From Escarpia spicata (taxonomy: Eukaryota; Annelida; Polychaeta; Sabellida; Siboglinidae): a stretch of 64,000 nucleotides of DNA. Shown here piece after piece: positions 1 through 12,121 of this stretch. Position 1 is the stretch's first letter; each line of letters opens with the position of its first letter. A program made the translations under genes and the position numbers. The stretch is from the NCBI GenBank assembly GCA_963995525.1, contig OZ023213.1:47889618-47953617 (forward strand), written 5' to 3'. Below the pieces are notes generated by a model that was not told the DNA's origin, searched no databases, and saw only the letters and a program-made list of their open reading frames with translations.

Positions 1-639
1 TATCACTTTATACCGATTAATAGCGTTAGTTTTGTAGTGTGCTGAAAAATTATCAAAGAAACTTCTAGAATGATATTTTACAGGGGAATTTTCCACTCGC
101 TATAATAACATAACGTCACTGTATCATGACGTCACATGAAGGAATTACATTACATACGCGCAAGTTCAAAACAATGGTTAACCAAAGCACTACCTGAATA
201 ACCAACTCACCTCGCGCACAAAATTACTGCGCGTACCACGACGTCACTGCATCAGGACGTCACATGAAGGGATTATATTCAAGTGCGAAAGCTCAAAACA
301 AGGTCTAACCAAAGCACAAAGTCACGCCTCGAGTACGGGTTTTATAAGAGACACCAAAGGTCTAATTCCAAAATGGTCGCTCTATTCGAAAAACGAGGCT
401 ATAGGTTCTGATATAACATAGTCCTATATGTAATCTACATTTCTTATACATTACTTCAGACAAAACGGTCTCCGCTGAATTTATAATCCTTTTATTATAA
501 ATTACGCCTTATTATATCACCACATTTTACACATTTCATCGTCAACCAAATAAGGGCTCGGTCTCTTGGCGAAGCCTCGGCCTACGGACAAGCAATCTCG
601 TGTGTGACATATTCAAATGATATTAGGTATGTTATTTTT

Positions 640-990
640 TCAAAAAGTGGTCGCATACCTTTACAATAATAGCTCGTATGCTTTAACATGGTGAAAATTC
701 TCTATCCTTTAACACGGGGAAAATTCCTCCCAAAAAAGTGATCGCATACCTTTACGATAATAGCTCCTATGCTTTAACATGGTGAAAATTCCCTATCCTT
801 TAACATGGTGAAAATTCCCTTTGCTTTAACACGGGGAAAATTCCCCCCCAAAAAAGTGATCACATACCTTTACGATAATAGCTCCTATGCTTTAACATGG
901 TGAAAATTCCCTATCCTTTAACACGGGATAAATTCCCTATCCTTTAACACGGGGAAAATTCCCTATCTCTTAACATGGGGAACTAACTGG
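640..990. repeat. Nested tandem repeat, about 26-bp motif
   Basis: A short motif of the form CTTTAACAYGGKGAAAATTCC recurs many times. It is nested in about three copies of a longer unit that begins with a shared GTGATCGCATACCTTTACGA-type segment and contains an AATAGCTC core. The copies differ by single substitutions and by the number of short motifs. I see no coding content. Confidence 0.8.
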
Positions 991-1021
991 CCACGGCCAC
1001 AATGTCCATATAAGGTCATTT

Positions 1022-1048
1022 ATGCAAATGAGGCGAGCTCATTTGCAT
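1022..1048. promoter_or_regulatory. Palindrome of two inverted octamer (ATGCAAAT) motifs
   Basis: Perfect 11-bp arms (1022-1032 and 1038-1048) surround a 5-nt spacer. Each arm starts with the ATGCAAAT octamer recognised by POU-domain factors. Whether it is regulatory here is inference, since no gene start lies nearby. Confidence 0.35.
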
Positions 1049-1055
1049 AATCACT

Positions 1056-1156
1056 CCGTTTTTCCGTTGGTTAGTGGAAGTGGAACATCCGGGTATTTCC
1101 CTATCTTTTAACATGGGAGCCGGAACTACTTTTCCACTTCCACAACGGAAAAACGG
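1056..1156. repeat. Imperfect inverted repeat
   Basis: The arm at 1056-1085 is the reverse complement of 1132-1156 apart from a short insertion in the left arm. Both carry a CCGTTTTTCCGTTG core followed by GTGGAAGTGG. It may be a hairpin or the terminus of a small element. Confidence 0.6.
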
Positions 1157-1680
1157 AAAGCATCCCCGGTAAAGGACCTCCTTTACTACTTGTAGTTGCA
1201 CAAACAAACAGAGAATCAACTGTTCAATAATATAGAAAATCACGTTTTCTATCACAGCCAGAGTTGTTCTACTTTATAGATTGTTTTTCCCTATAAATTC
1301 AATTGTGTATTAAAAGCCAGTGCAAGTGGGTAGCAAAATACAAATGAATGCCTGTCCAGGGATACGTGCTTTTCAAAGTGTAACTATAATTAAACGGAAC
1401 ATCAAACCAAAGAGATTGAGTACAACCAATACAACATTATCGTAAATTCGTTGACGGTGGCGCCACCTGGAGGATGGCTCACTAATTTCACTAAGTTTCC
1501 ACCATTCTCCAACACGCAGAGAAGTCTGTCGTGTACACACAAGTAAATAACCCTAAATAACTACCTTTTGTGTTTTAATGCAACGCCAATTGGAAGATGA
1601 GAGGCCAATTGTAATGTCCTATTCTGATATTTTAATTGTTATCTGTCACATACTCACCATGGCTATAATAAGCCTACCCA

Positions 1681-1827
1681 CCTTTCCGGAATTCGATCTT
1701 CAACCGAGGGAGACCGTTCCTACCCGCTTCGAGAAGTACCAAAACTGTTACTGCATTACGTAGGAAAGGACGTGTGTGCTATTTTCGACACCCTAACTGT
1801 ACCAGAGCCTGAAGCAGACACCAATGT
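1681..1827 (+). pseudogene. Ty3/gypsy Gag fragment
   Basis: Translation gives FPEFDLQPRETVPTRFEKY, then after a frame change LLHYVGKDVCAIFDTL. The pattern of an LLHYVG-type motif followed by an IFDTL-type motif is typical of Gag capsid segments in invertebrate Ty3/gypsy elements. The fragment is about 49 codons long, has a frameshift near 1745, and is joined directly to RT sequence by an internal deletion near 1830-1890. Confidence 0.65.
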
Positions 1828-1885
1828 ATGTCAATCAGCTTTGAGAGCTGATTGAGAGACTACGCAGAGTCTTACGGCGACTGAA

Positions 1886-2640
1886 AGAAAACCAACTTAC
1901 TGTGAGCGTTTCCAAATGTTTGATCCTTGTGCCGAGTATGTTGTTCTTCGGGCATATCTTCAGTGGAGAAGGAGTGTCACCGGATCCAAAGAAGGTCGAG
2001 GCTCTGCAAAGTATAAACGCGCCTAAGAACGTGACTGATGTACGAAGCTTGCTCAGTTCTGCTGCGTTTTGTTCGCGGTTTATCAAGGACTTCGCTACGA
2101 TCACGCGTCCACTGCGTAAACTCACCTGCGATGGAGTACCCTGGGAATGGGGTGAACATGAACAACATTCGTTCGAACAATTCAAAACGGCATTGTCTAC
2201 CTAAACGACTCTAGCGTACTTCGATCCGCAGAAATCTACGACGATCTTCGTAGACGCTAGCCTGATCGGTCTGGGAGCCGTTCTGACTCAATAGGATGCA
2301 AAGACGACCACTGACCTCTACAGAGTCGCGATATCCTCAGATTGACCGAGAGGCGTTGGCCATCAGTTGGGCAATCAACCGCACCCATCTCTACACGTAC
2401 GGCAAGGAGTTCACGATCGTGACAGACCACCAGCCGTTGGTGACTCTGTTCAACAGTCCTTCGTCAAAGCGGACAGCGAGAATCGAACGATGACTCGTGG
2501 ATCTGCTGCGATATGACTTCAAATTTATCTACCAACCTGGACAATCTAATTCTGCTGACTACGCATCGCGACATCCTGGTGACTTTGTATCCGCAGACGA
2601 GCGTGAATACATTGATATAACCGAACACTACGTGGCCTGA
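1886..2640 (+). pseudogene. Ty3/gypsy reverse transcriptase C-terminus and RNase H remnant
   Basis: The first open block (about 1902-2204) includes FGHIFSGEGVSPDPKKVEA and SLLSSAAFCSRFI, the RT thumb and connection typical of Ty3/gypsy Pol. After an in-frame stop, RNase H continues with FVDASLIGLGAVLTQ, then from about 2320 RYPQIDREALAI and VTDHQPLVTLF, then YDFKFIYQPGQSNSADYASR. The family RNase H motifs are therefore present but split by at least three stops or frame changes. The RT catalytic palm motif is absent. This is a relic. Confidence 0.8.
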
Positions 2641-2644
2641 GATG

Positions 2645-3468
2645 TTAAAATCTGGCAGTGGGCCTCCATTCAATATCAAAGACTTCACAACGTTTGCCAA
2701 CATGCTCTGGTTCAAACGTCGGAAGGTTACCCCACTTTGGCCGCGAGCGAAAGGGCGAGGTGGAACGATTTGTGAAGACGATCAAAAAGTGTGTTAAGGC
2801 GGCCAAATCAGAAGGAAAAAACTGGAGGAAGGAACTACAGTCGTTCTTGCGCAAATATAGGACAACTCCACGTGCAACAATCGGGGTTGCCCCATCAACG
2901 CTGTTCCTGAAGAGAGCAGTGCGCAACAAACTACCACAATCTACGTGCATCGACCCCGTCGCTGAGATCGTACGGAAACGCGACAGTGACCAGAAACGCA
3001 AGATGAAGCATCATGCGGACCGAAAGTGTTACATCAAACCCTGTGATCTGGAGATTGGCGAGTCCGTTTTGGTCAAGCGACCATATACCGCATCAAAAGC
3101 ATACACTCCTTATGAATCCAGTCCGATGACGATCGTCGCGCGAAAAGGCATCATGATCACTGCCAGGACGGATGGGGGGCGCAGTGTAACGCGCAACTAG
3201 TCATTCTACAAGATATTCCGCGGTCATCAAGTCGACCTCGATGAAGATCCAGCATTCGAGAACTACATCGTACCATCAGCGTCCCAGCAGAGGGATGATC
3301 CAGAGTCGAAGGACAACCCTGCAACAAAGGACGAACCGGTGCCTGCGCTGCTAAACGTTCGAGTCAAGCCGATTGTTCATACTGAGCGGTCACCGCAATC
3401 GAACGTGAATGAAAATCCGCCGACCCCGCAGATCTTCATGTGTTCGGAAAGCACCAGACATTCTTGAT
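2645..3468 (+). pseudogene. Ty3/gypsy integrase C-terminal remnant
   Basis: The stretch GPPFNIKDFTTFAN followed by VTPLWPRAKG and GEVERFVKTIKKCVKAA matches the second half of the Ty3/gypsy integrase core (the family pattern is NGPPF, then TPxxP, then GxxERFxxTxK). A frameshift lies near 2745. The longest open block (2658-3200) continues through a YRTTPRATIGVAPSTLFL motif into a basic C-terminal region; one stop follows, then an acidic tail to about 3468. The zinc-binding domain and the first catalytic aspartate are deleted. Confidence 0.8.
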
Positions 3469-3635
3469 TTGTAATCATTTTAGTCTATGAACTGTAACAT
3501 GTTATGCTACACTGACATGCGAACTTTTCTGTTATTATTACTGCAATTGGTCTATACCAAGTTCCACAATTATTATTGCACTGAACATTCAACGCTAACT
3601 GTAATTTACTAATGTTGTACCTACAAGGAAGGAGA

Positions 3636-3834
3636 TGTAATGTCCTATTGTGCTGTTGTAATTGTTATCTTTATTTGTATTTGCTATACCGCTCTAACCC
3701 GGGAAGGAGCCCGCGACTCAGAGTCAAGTGATAAGGATGGAGGTGAGAGATCACGAATAAAGACCAGTTTGGTACACTGTAATAAATATCTTCAGTGCAA
3801 TCTGTTGTAGCCTTGCGTTGATTAAGACATTACA
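3636..3834 (+). repeat. 3' LTR of the Ty3/gypsy element
   Basis: It begins TGTAATG straight after a purine-rich AGGAAGGAGA tract and ends CATTACA, giving the terminal TG...CA with 7-bp inverted ends. AATAAA signals lie near 3757 and 3781. Length is 199 bp. The first 30 bases resemble the remnant at 1610. Confidence 0.8.
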
Positions 3835-6800
3835 ATTCATTACACCAATGAACCAAGGAAGTGAAGGAACATAGAAAGTAGTGCCTGGGATAAGATAAGA
3901 TAGATTACCACATACATAATTGAGGTACACTACATTTTATTGCATACACGTATACATACATGTTGAATATCTAAGTAACTTAAATATAAATTAATGTCTC
4001 AATTAGTAAGCGAGATATATATAAACCAATTCCACATGTGTGATTTCACCGAAAATATTTCGTTCTAATTCAAGTACACCAATGTGTCAGCAGAAATAAC
4101 AAGAACAGACTAAAGAATTGCATGGTGGAAGAAGTTCAACAGGACGACAAACAGATGGTGTAACCTCTGCACATGTATAGTATAGACAGTAACAAAGTAT
4201 ATTATTTGTTATACATATGTATCATAACTCGGCACCATTAGCAAGACATAATTTAGCATGAAACAGAAATGGTGCTGATAATCAAGAGAGGACTTTAACA
4301 CCCACCCTATTGAATGACGCTCATGGTTTGCATGTTTCTTTACATGCAAAATATGTTTTTCTAGAAATTGTTTAGAGTGCATGATTAAATGTACGTAATA
4401 AATCAGGAATAACACTAGGTCTGAAAACTAATATATTTTGCCATATTATGAAAATAACATATATCTATATTAAATATATATATTACGTATATAATATATA
4501 CATAAGTTGTAGGTGTATATATATAAATATATATATGTGTACATGTTTTTTTCAAATGGGGTTGGTATTTATTGTATGGGCCTAAATAAGACAGCTTTAC
4601 GTCTACAATAACATTCACTAAAACCACTAAAACGGCATACCCTTGAGGTGCACTAAAAACATCCAACTTCCCCCAATTGACAATCAATGCATAGATACAG
4701 ATGACGTGTGCAGAGACATGTGCAGAAAACAATGTGTGTTTGTCAAAGAGTACATATTTATACGACCCAATACATGTGCCACTGCATTAATAACAGCTAC
4801 AAATTCTGTTGTGTCCACCACTAAATGTCTTGTAGCCAACACCTCCTGAACTGCAACTCCCTCCACTCTTTCACGATTAAAATACATTTCTTATAAAGCA
4901 CCCTATCATTATAATTTTTCTAGAATGCTTTACCTCCTTTCAGGATAATAATACATTTCCCATAATCCACACCATCATAACAACTTATGTGGTGCTTTAC
5001 TTGTTTCATAAAATCAAAATAACTGCTAATTCCCATCAAGCGTTAACATTTCTAACTAGTATGTTTTTGGGGAGAGTTATTATTATGATAGCTAATACGA
5101 GTCACATATCACATTCCTTTTCCAACAGATTATATCTTTATCAACACCATCATTGTACTAATCTGATGGCACAGTCCATTACCCTTGAGAGGGGTGAGTG
5201 ACAGAAGTTTCCACCTCCAATCTCCTACGTCTTTCGGGTCTACCTCCTGTCTCCCACTTGTTTCAGGATCACCATTTTTGGAAGTCCACCCCTCAAACCC
5301 CACCAGTGGCCAACATCTCACCAATTTCACGACTAACCTCCTCCTTTTTTCTTCTACACCCCTCCCTTGTACTACATCTAGGACAGATCACCATAGCAAC
5401 AACAAACATATCAGAGTTATCAGAATGTGGTTTCGTCATAAGATCATGGCTTCCAAAATGTGCCTTCTTATATACATCAATACACATGGTAGAATTCTGA
5501 GAACATGTTAATAGGGTAAAACACAACTCTGGCAAAGTGCAAGCAGTCACTTGTAACATGAAATGAATATCAGCTTTCAATATAGATCATTAGTAAGTAA
5601 CTTATAACATGTTGATCAAATATTTAAATGTAAGTTATTGTTTTTGTTTGGAGCAGCTATAAAAGGCTGTTAAATTATATTGTATACATATATAAAATAA
5701 ATTATATAGTGTGTAAGCTTTACAAGAATGGATTCCTGTATTTATTTTCACACATTAGGAATGCTGTAACATATATTATCTCAAATGGTTCTGATACTTT
5801 GTTCTCAAAATCGTTTCCTTTCTGGAACCTTTCGTCAAATATTTTATTTTCCATGGTGGATTGCACATCAGTTTTACAAGATAAAAATCAATGTGGTTTA
5901 TATATCGCTGTTTGTAAAGTCAGGATAAATTATGCAACCTGACAACACCAACTTGATAGCACGCATGCATTTTCACACAATCAACAATACCTACTTGACT
6001 AAAAATATTGGCACAAAGTCGCCCATAAAACATCAGAAGAATTAATACACATTTCTCAGTAGCACACTACCAAAAGGCAGAAGTCTTACAAATCATGTCA
6101 GCCAGCTATTTACATACATAAAACAGTGAACTGAGAAAACTGAACTGTGATATTTTCTATGAACCAGCGAAATAAATACAGATCTTGATCCCAAATTCAG
6201 TTATTTGTAAATGTACCACATTTTGTTATACAGATGAAATATCCAAAACATAACTAAAATACACTGTACATATAATTATATATATATATATATATGTGTG
6301 TGTGTATATATATACATTGGAATCTCACTATTATTAAGGTATCCTTGGGACTTGGGAAAAGTGACCTGAATAGTGAGGTGACCATATTAGCGGGACTAAT
6401 TTTCTATACTTTACTGCTATAAAAATAATTTGGGACTGTCCCAGGATGACCTTAATTGCGAGGTGGCTGTATTAATGAGGTGACCGCAAAGCAATGTTTG
6501 ACTGTATGCGACTTCAATATAACAATATGAACAATGCAACATAACTCTTCCACACTTTGCAAAATATATATTGAAAATATTACAAAGTATTATATATATT
6601 CTAATTAATGTAAATACTATTTAGCCACATATGCATGTAGTTATTCCCAACATGTACGTGCTCTATTTATTCTCACTTGTGGCTAGAAAAGATTAATCTC
6701 ATTACTTAAATATATGTCTACATGCACAGAATTACACTGAACCAGAATATCACACATCAATCATTACTAGCACCAAATCAAATCACCAAAACATCCAAAT

Positions 6801-8485
6801 TAATACTGATAGCAGTTGTGGTTATAGTATTATTTTTAAAAACAGTTAGTGATTTCAAGTGTCTTCAATCAATAACTAATAATCACATAGCATGACGAAA
6901 AAGTAACCAGCAAAGTATTACCATGAAGAAGAGGTCATCCCAACACCCCACTTATACCCTGGGTCACGACCCCAAATTGGGTCGCGAAGCCATTTTGAGG
7001 GGGTCACTAAGTTTCCAGTGACTTTCCAAAATAAAAAATAGGTTCCTATTTATCATATCTTTCACGTTACATTTATTTATTTTATCATTAATCACAAGAT
7101 AACTATTTGAAGGCATGGATATCAAAACAAATCCGGTGATCGGAATTGGCGAAACAGCCAAGAGGTTAAGAACCGTTGCAATACGTCAACTCAACAAAAT
7201 TGTTGAGAAAATATTTTCAGCAGGCTAATCAGTTGTCACGATAAAGCATAACTTCTGTAATTCACCACATTAAGTAGACAACACAAGGGGTTATTCAGAA
7301 TTTGTCAACATTTACCTATTCATACACAGTGTATTAATTCTCTGACCACCTCCCCCTGAATTAGCACCTTAAAATGTCCATAACTGTCAGTACTGAAAGT
7401 CTTATGTAGGCATAAAACATTGTTATGACGTTCTTTGTACAAAGGACATTATATAATAGCCATCATTAACACATTTATGTACAATGTTATTCAATTGACA
7501 TGTGACTGAGTTTTATACGTAAGATTTGTACGAATAGATAAATGTCGATAATTGTGAATGATCATTAATTAAATAAGTACCGGGTATGCATCTTTTTATA
7601 AATATATATATATAATATAAGTGAGTCACTGACTGAACATTTAGATGTCTGTAATAATACGTGGCAACCTAAGGGGCAGTCTCACAAGTTGTCAATTCGA
7701 CCCCTCCACCTCCCCCTCAATACACGATGTGGCAGTCCAGACAATGTGTACCTAACTATAATCAAGGCACCATATGTACGTGTGGGGTTATGTTCACTTG
7801 TTTGCATCTTTCAAACTTTCAGGGATTAATCTACAACCCTTCGGAAGAAACGTAGCGCCTTTATTTTTTCCAAAATCCCCCTCTGGTTAAGGGTTTTTAC
7901 AGGTTTTAGGGTTCATGCATGAAACGATTGTTCATAACATTATGTATATTTTCTCTGATTGCTCCGAAGTCATGAGGATGCTGATAAGTTGAGGATGTTT
8001 TATGTGACTTGTGTCAACTCGAAAAGTGATATTTTTCAACCAGTATTATTGATATTCAACAATTCTGCATGTGCAGTCATAATTTTGTTATTAAAACTAG
8101 CTTTATTCAAACCAAAGGGAAAATATTCTCACTTAACCAACTCATTTATATATATATTTATATATATATAGTAGCATGAAAGGCTGTGTTGCTATCATAA
8201 GTATTTTATGTTAATGTTTGTCCAACTTTTGTCAGATCATCAACTTTACAAACTTTTCTGTTTAGATTTCGACCACTGGGCATGACAGCTACCAAGTCTG
8301 TTCTCATATCAACAATACCACCAACATGCATTCATACTAATTCCAGTCTTTAGTTCGGCCGCTGGAGTTATTTTTTATGAAACAGGGTGAACCACCTGCA
8401 ACCCGAGTTTTGGCACTTTACAAACTGATGAGACCACCCCTTATACTATTTCCTAGAAAATGTCAAACATGTTGTGTCCAGTCAC
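3835..8485. other. Intergenic or 3'-flanking DNA, no gene seen
   Basis: This is AT-rich sequence with short TA and TG microsatellites (around 4440-4545, 6275-6315, 7600-7620 and 8145-8170) and a MITE at 6315-6504. Short minus-strand reading frames at 4684-4887 and 5130-5580 lack recognisable domains. A minus-strand AATAAA (8102-8107) could be the poly(A) signal of the clathrin-like gene. Confidence 0.5.
6315..6504. mobile_element. Pogo/mariner-type MITE, copy 1
   Basis: The 190-bp element is flanked by TA dinucleotides, begins CATTGGAATC and ends GACTG. It shares its internal GGGACTGTCCCAGGATGACC-type block with the better-preserved copy at 32507-32680. There is no coding capacity. Confidence 0.7.
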
Positions 8486-11400
8486 TCAGGAGGTTGAACT
8501 TGCATTTGCCACCTCTTGATTTTCATTATTACACATGGTTGGGGACATTGGCACCAGAGAGAGCACCTTGCGTAGTCTCTCTGCATTAGCGGACTTCTTA
8601 AGAACTTTCTCTACATGATGGATCAATCGGTGGGGTTTGATGTCTATAGACTGCACCTGTGAGGCAAAACAAATCAAACTTAATTTTAATTCAGCAAGCA
8701 TTAGGTTTTTACATTTTTACACAAAAAATATCCCAATGTTTTTGCCATCAAGTAACAATAGAAAAGGCAAATTTAGCTGAAACTTACCAAAGGTGTCTCT
8801 GCTGACAGATAATCAGTCATAAGACCATGTCTTATACCATACGAAAATGAAAAGTGGGGTATTAATTTTAATAACTGAATAGCTAAGCTCAGAGTTAAAA
8901 AAAATAGTGTTCTATTTCTCATTATGTCACTTATAAATATATAGTGTATTTAATATAAATACAGTTTATAATATTTTATCAATGAGGCATATTTAAATGA
9001 GACTCGCCGGCATATTGGAAGCCATTTTGGATTGTTAAAAATCCTAATAAATCCACACCATATATTGGGAGGAGGGTGGTACACGGCCAGAACACGGGAA
9101 TGCAATCTTGAGACAAACCCTTATACAGCTGTCTTACCTGGCCAGAACATGGGACTGCAATCTTGAGACAAACCCTTAGTTAGCTGTCTTACCTGGCCAA
9201 ATCAGGACTGCAATCTTGAGACAAACCTTTAGAAAGCTGTATTGCCTACAAATTTGAGACAAACCCTTACGAAGCTGTCTCACCTGGCCAGAACATGGGG
9301 CTACAAACATGAAACAAACGGGGTTAACCCTTAGGAAGCTGTCTTACCTGGCCAGAATATGTGACTACAAACTTCAAACAAGGCCTTATAAAGCTGTCTT
9401 ACCTGGCCAGAACATGGGACTCCAAATTTGAGACAAACCCTTAGGAAACTGTCTTACCTGGCCGGAACGATTGATGATGATGATTCCTTGAGAGAGTAAA
9501 CTGAATGCACTGGTGAAGACGACTCCTGTTGATATGCGGATGCAGCACAGACAGGTGGCGGTCTCCATGTCACTCAGATACAGGAAGCCATACTTGGTTA
9601 TGATATAGAGAAGACCATAGGATGAACTGGCCTACAACAGTACATATTTAGATTAAAAATCTAATTTGATAAGATCAGCATCATCAGGTGTGTCATGTAG
9701 CAAAGTAAAACTACTTTGTTACTTTACTTGAGTAGTTTTTCTAGTAATTTAGTAATTGACAAATAACAAAGTACAATTTCTACTAACTGCTCTTATTTGT
9801 ATTGTACCAAACAGTATTGCTACTTTTTACTTTGTTAGTTTCATTTACTTCACAATATATTTTCATTACATTTTTCCTGAACTACGTTGCGTGGTGGTGC
9901 TCCACCTGTCAAAGACATTTCATAAAACACATTTAATCACCAGGAGGATCCCGTAGCCAGACAAAAGCTATTTTTATTATTCAGTCGTGGGCCAGTTTGC
10001 GATCATATTTGCATACAAATCTTTCTTCAGAAACTAAGCGCAACATGACGTTACTTACAATAGTTATTGATGGTTATATGCCTGACAATACATCTTCTTA
10101 CATTTAAATTCTACTCAAGTACAATAGTAAAGTAATTCAGTTGCCACTGACTGGCAGCCACGGCAACAAACACCAGCCATTATGTTATCAAGAGTCCAAT
10201 AGTTTGTTACTTATGTGTACCTGACATTATCAGACTTCAGTTATTTTTATGTTTTGTTAGCATAAAAGAAAAGTTCATATTAAATTATAGAAGTTAACAA
10301 GATACATAACAATCTATACCAAGTCAGGTGCGAATGAGTCTTACATAATTAAGAAATAAAAAAACCAAGTAAAACGTGTTCGTCTCTATTTGGACCATGA
10401 ACACATAAAACAACTTGTACATGCCCTAGGCACCTCGCGCATTGCCTGCTGTGATAACCTCCTCAATTCATTGTCTGTGACTGTAAATGACAATCTACAG
10501 TGAGTACAAAAATGTCTGTGCTCATGTTATAATGATTCGCTCGAAATGAGATTACATCATGCCCATGCTCTTGGAGCTGAACTGCTTCCTGTAGACTCAC
10601 ATTACTTTCAAGACCATACTCCTCACTTTCTTCTGCCTTCACGAGGTCACACATTTATATCTATCACAACTTCTCTCTCCTTATTGTCCAAATTATGATA
10701 AAGAATGTATTTTCTTGTGTTCGGTATGCCAGTATAAAACATGTATATTCATAGTAGTCAAAGAGAAACTGTTTTTTGATGTTGGGTATATTCCTGACAA
10801 CACCTAGCTGAGCTGCTTTTGATTTAGCCTACATTTCATAGCCTCGAAGATAGAGGCACTACATAAATTCTGGCAAAACCCAGCCGATATTTGTTTAATG
10901 TAGGTAAATTGTGTAGATATTTCCACTGCACGGTTCAGTGCTCGGATTGCATGACTATTACTGGTGTGTTCAGGGATAGCTGTGACCATAAGGGGTGCCA
11001 TATTTACGTAATGGCTACTAAACAGGCATGGGGTCAATTCTATTTTGGAATTGACCCTCAATTCCTATTATTGAATTGAAATTTATTTTTTAAAGTTAGT
11101 TGGTACTGCAATCAGAATTCTTTTGCAATTAGAATTTTTTGCAATAGCAGACATTAGCCAATGAAATTGACTAATACGAGTGATGCTGAATGAACAGTAG
11201 TGAATTTTAGAATTATATGTCATTAAATAAGAATGTGATGATTATTAGTTAAGTACAAATAAAACTCTGTTAAGGCAAATTGGAAATGATTTTACCAAAG
11301 GTTTTTAAAGCTGGAATTGGAATAGATAATTTGGAATTGGAACCTATTTTGCTAGGTACAATTTTAATTGACTACAACAAGTACTGACAAAATGGAAATG

Positions 11401-12058
11401 ACCCCAAGACTGAGCTGCTGTGTACCTGTATTGAGACGGGGAAGTCGTATTTCTCCCCATTCCCACTGAATGGAATCATGTCACAGTGGGTGCTGAGGGC
11501 AAGGTTGCCAGGCACGTGGGGCTCCAGCTCTATCACGTCCACCTACGACAGATCACAATGACTGAGAGTGTAACTATAGGTATACAGGCATGTCACAACA
11601 TGTGAATGAGGAAGGAAGGGAGGGTAGAGGTGGAGAGAGAGGGAAGAAGGGAGGGATGGTGAACCATGGAAGGGACATAGAGAGGGATGGAAAAATGGAG
11701 GGAGAAGTAGAAAGGGAGGGAGGGAGAGAGTGCGAAAGATGTGGAGGGGAAAATGGGGCTGGAGAGAAAAAGAGATGGAGGGATGGAGGGAGGGTAGGAG
11801 ATATGGGTGAGAGGGAGAGAAAGTGAAAGAAAAAAACATTAGAGAGAGAAAGACAGACAGACCGAGACAGCAGAGACAGAGAGAAAATGGGAGGCAGACA
11901 ATACAAATAATAAAAAAACAGCTTTCACACTTTTAAAATCATTTCTAATTAAAAAATGTAATTCTTCACTCTAGACAGGAATGCCCATCGACCTCACAAA
12001 TTATTCTGTCCTCCTCAGTGCCTCAATCATTTACAACAAGGAGCATATATCTATATAC

Positions 12059-12121
<63 letters not shown>

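Larger units (their letters stand above)
1..1609. other. Left-edge non-coding DNA
   Basis: No gene is visible here. The stretch holds a tandem repeat (about 640-990), a palindrome with two octamer motifs (1022-1048) and an imperfect inverted repeat (1056-1085 with 1132-1156), all listed separately. Only short, repeat-derived reading frames occur. Confidence 0.6.
1610..3834 (+). mobile_element. Internally deleted Ty3/gypsy LTR retrotransposon
   Basis: The left end starts TGTAATGTCCTATT at 1610, which matches the start of the 3' LTR (3636). It appears to be a remnant of the 5' LTR. It runs into a Gag fragment (about 1681-1827), then directly into the end of reverse transcriptase and RNase H (about 1886-2640), then the C-terminal half of integrase (about 2645-3468), a purine tract and the 3' LTR. 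Most of gag, protease, the RT palm and the integrase N-terminus are missing, and the rest carries stops and frameshifts. No clear target-site duplication was seen. The element cannot be autonomous. Confidence 0.85.

Noticed and set aside
4684..5580. Minus-strand ORFs left of the clathrin-like gene considered as further clathrin exons
   Set aside because: None matches the clathrin leg repeats, and phases or splice sites do not fit.
11543..11906. ORFs of 78-110 codons on both strands near 11.6 kb
   Set aside because: They are artefacts of the purine tract, being Ser/Pro/Leu on one strand and Gly/Glu/Arg on the other.
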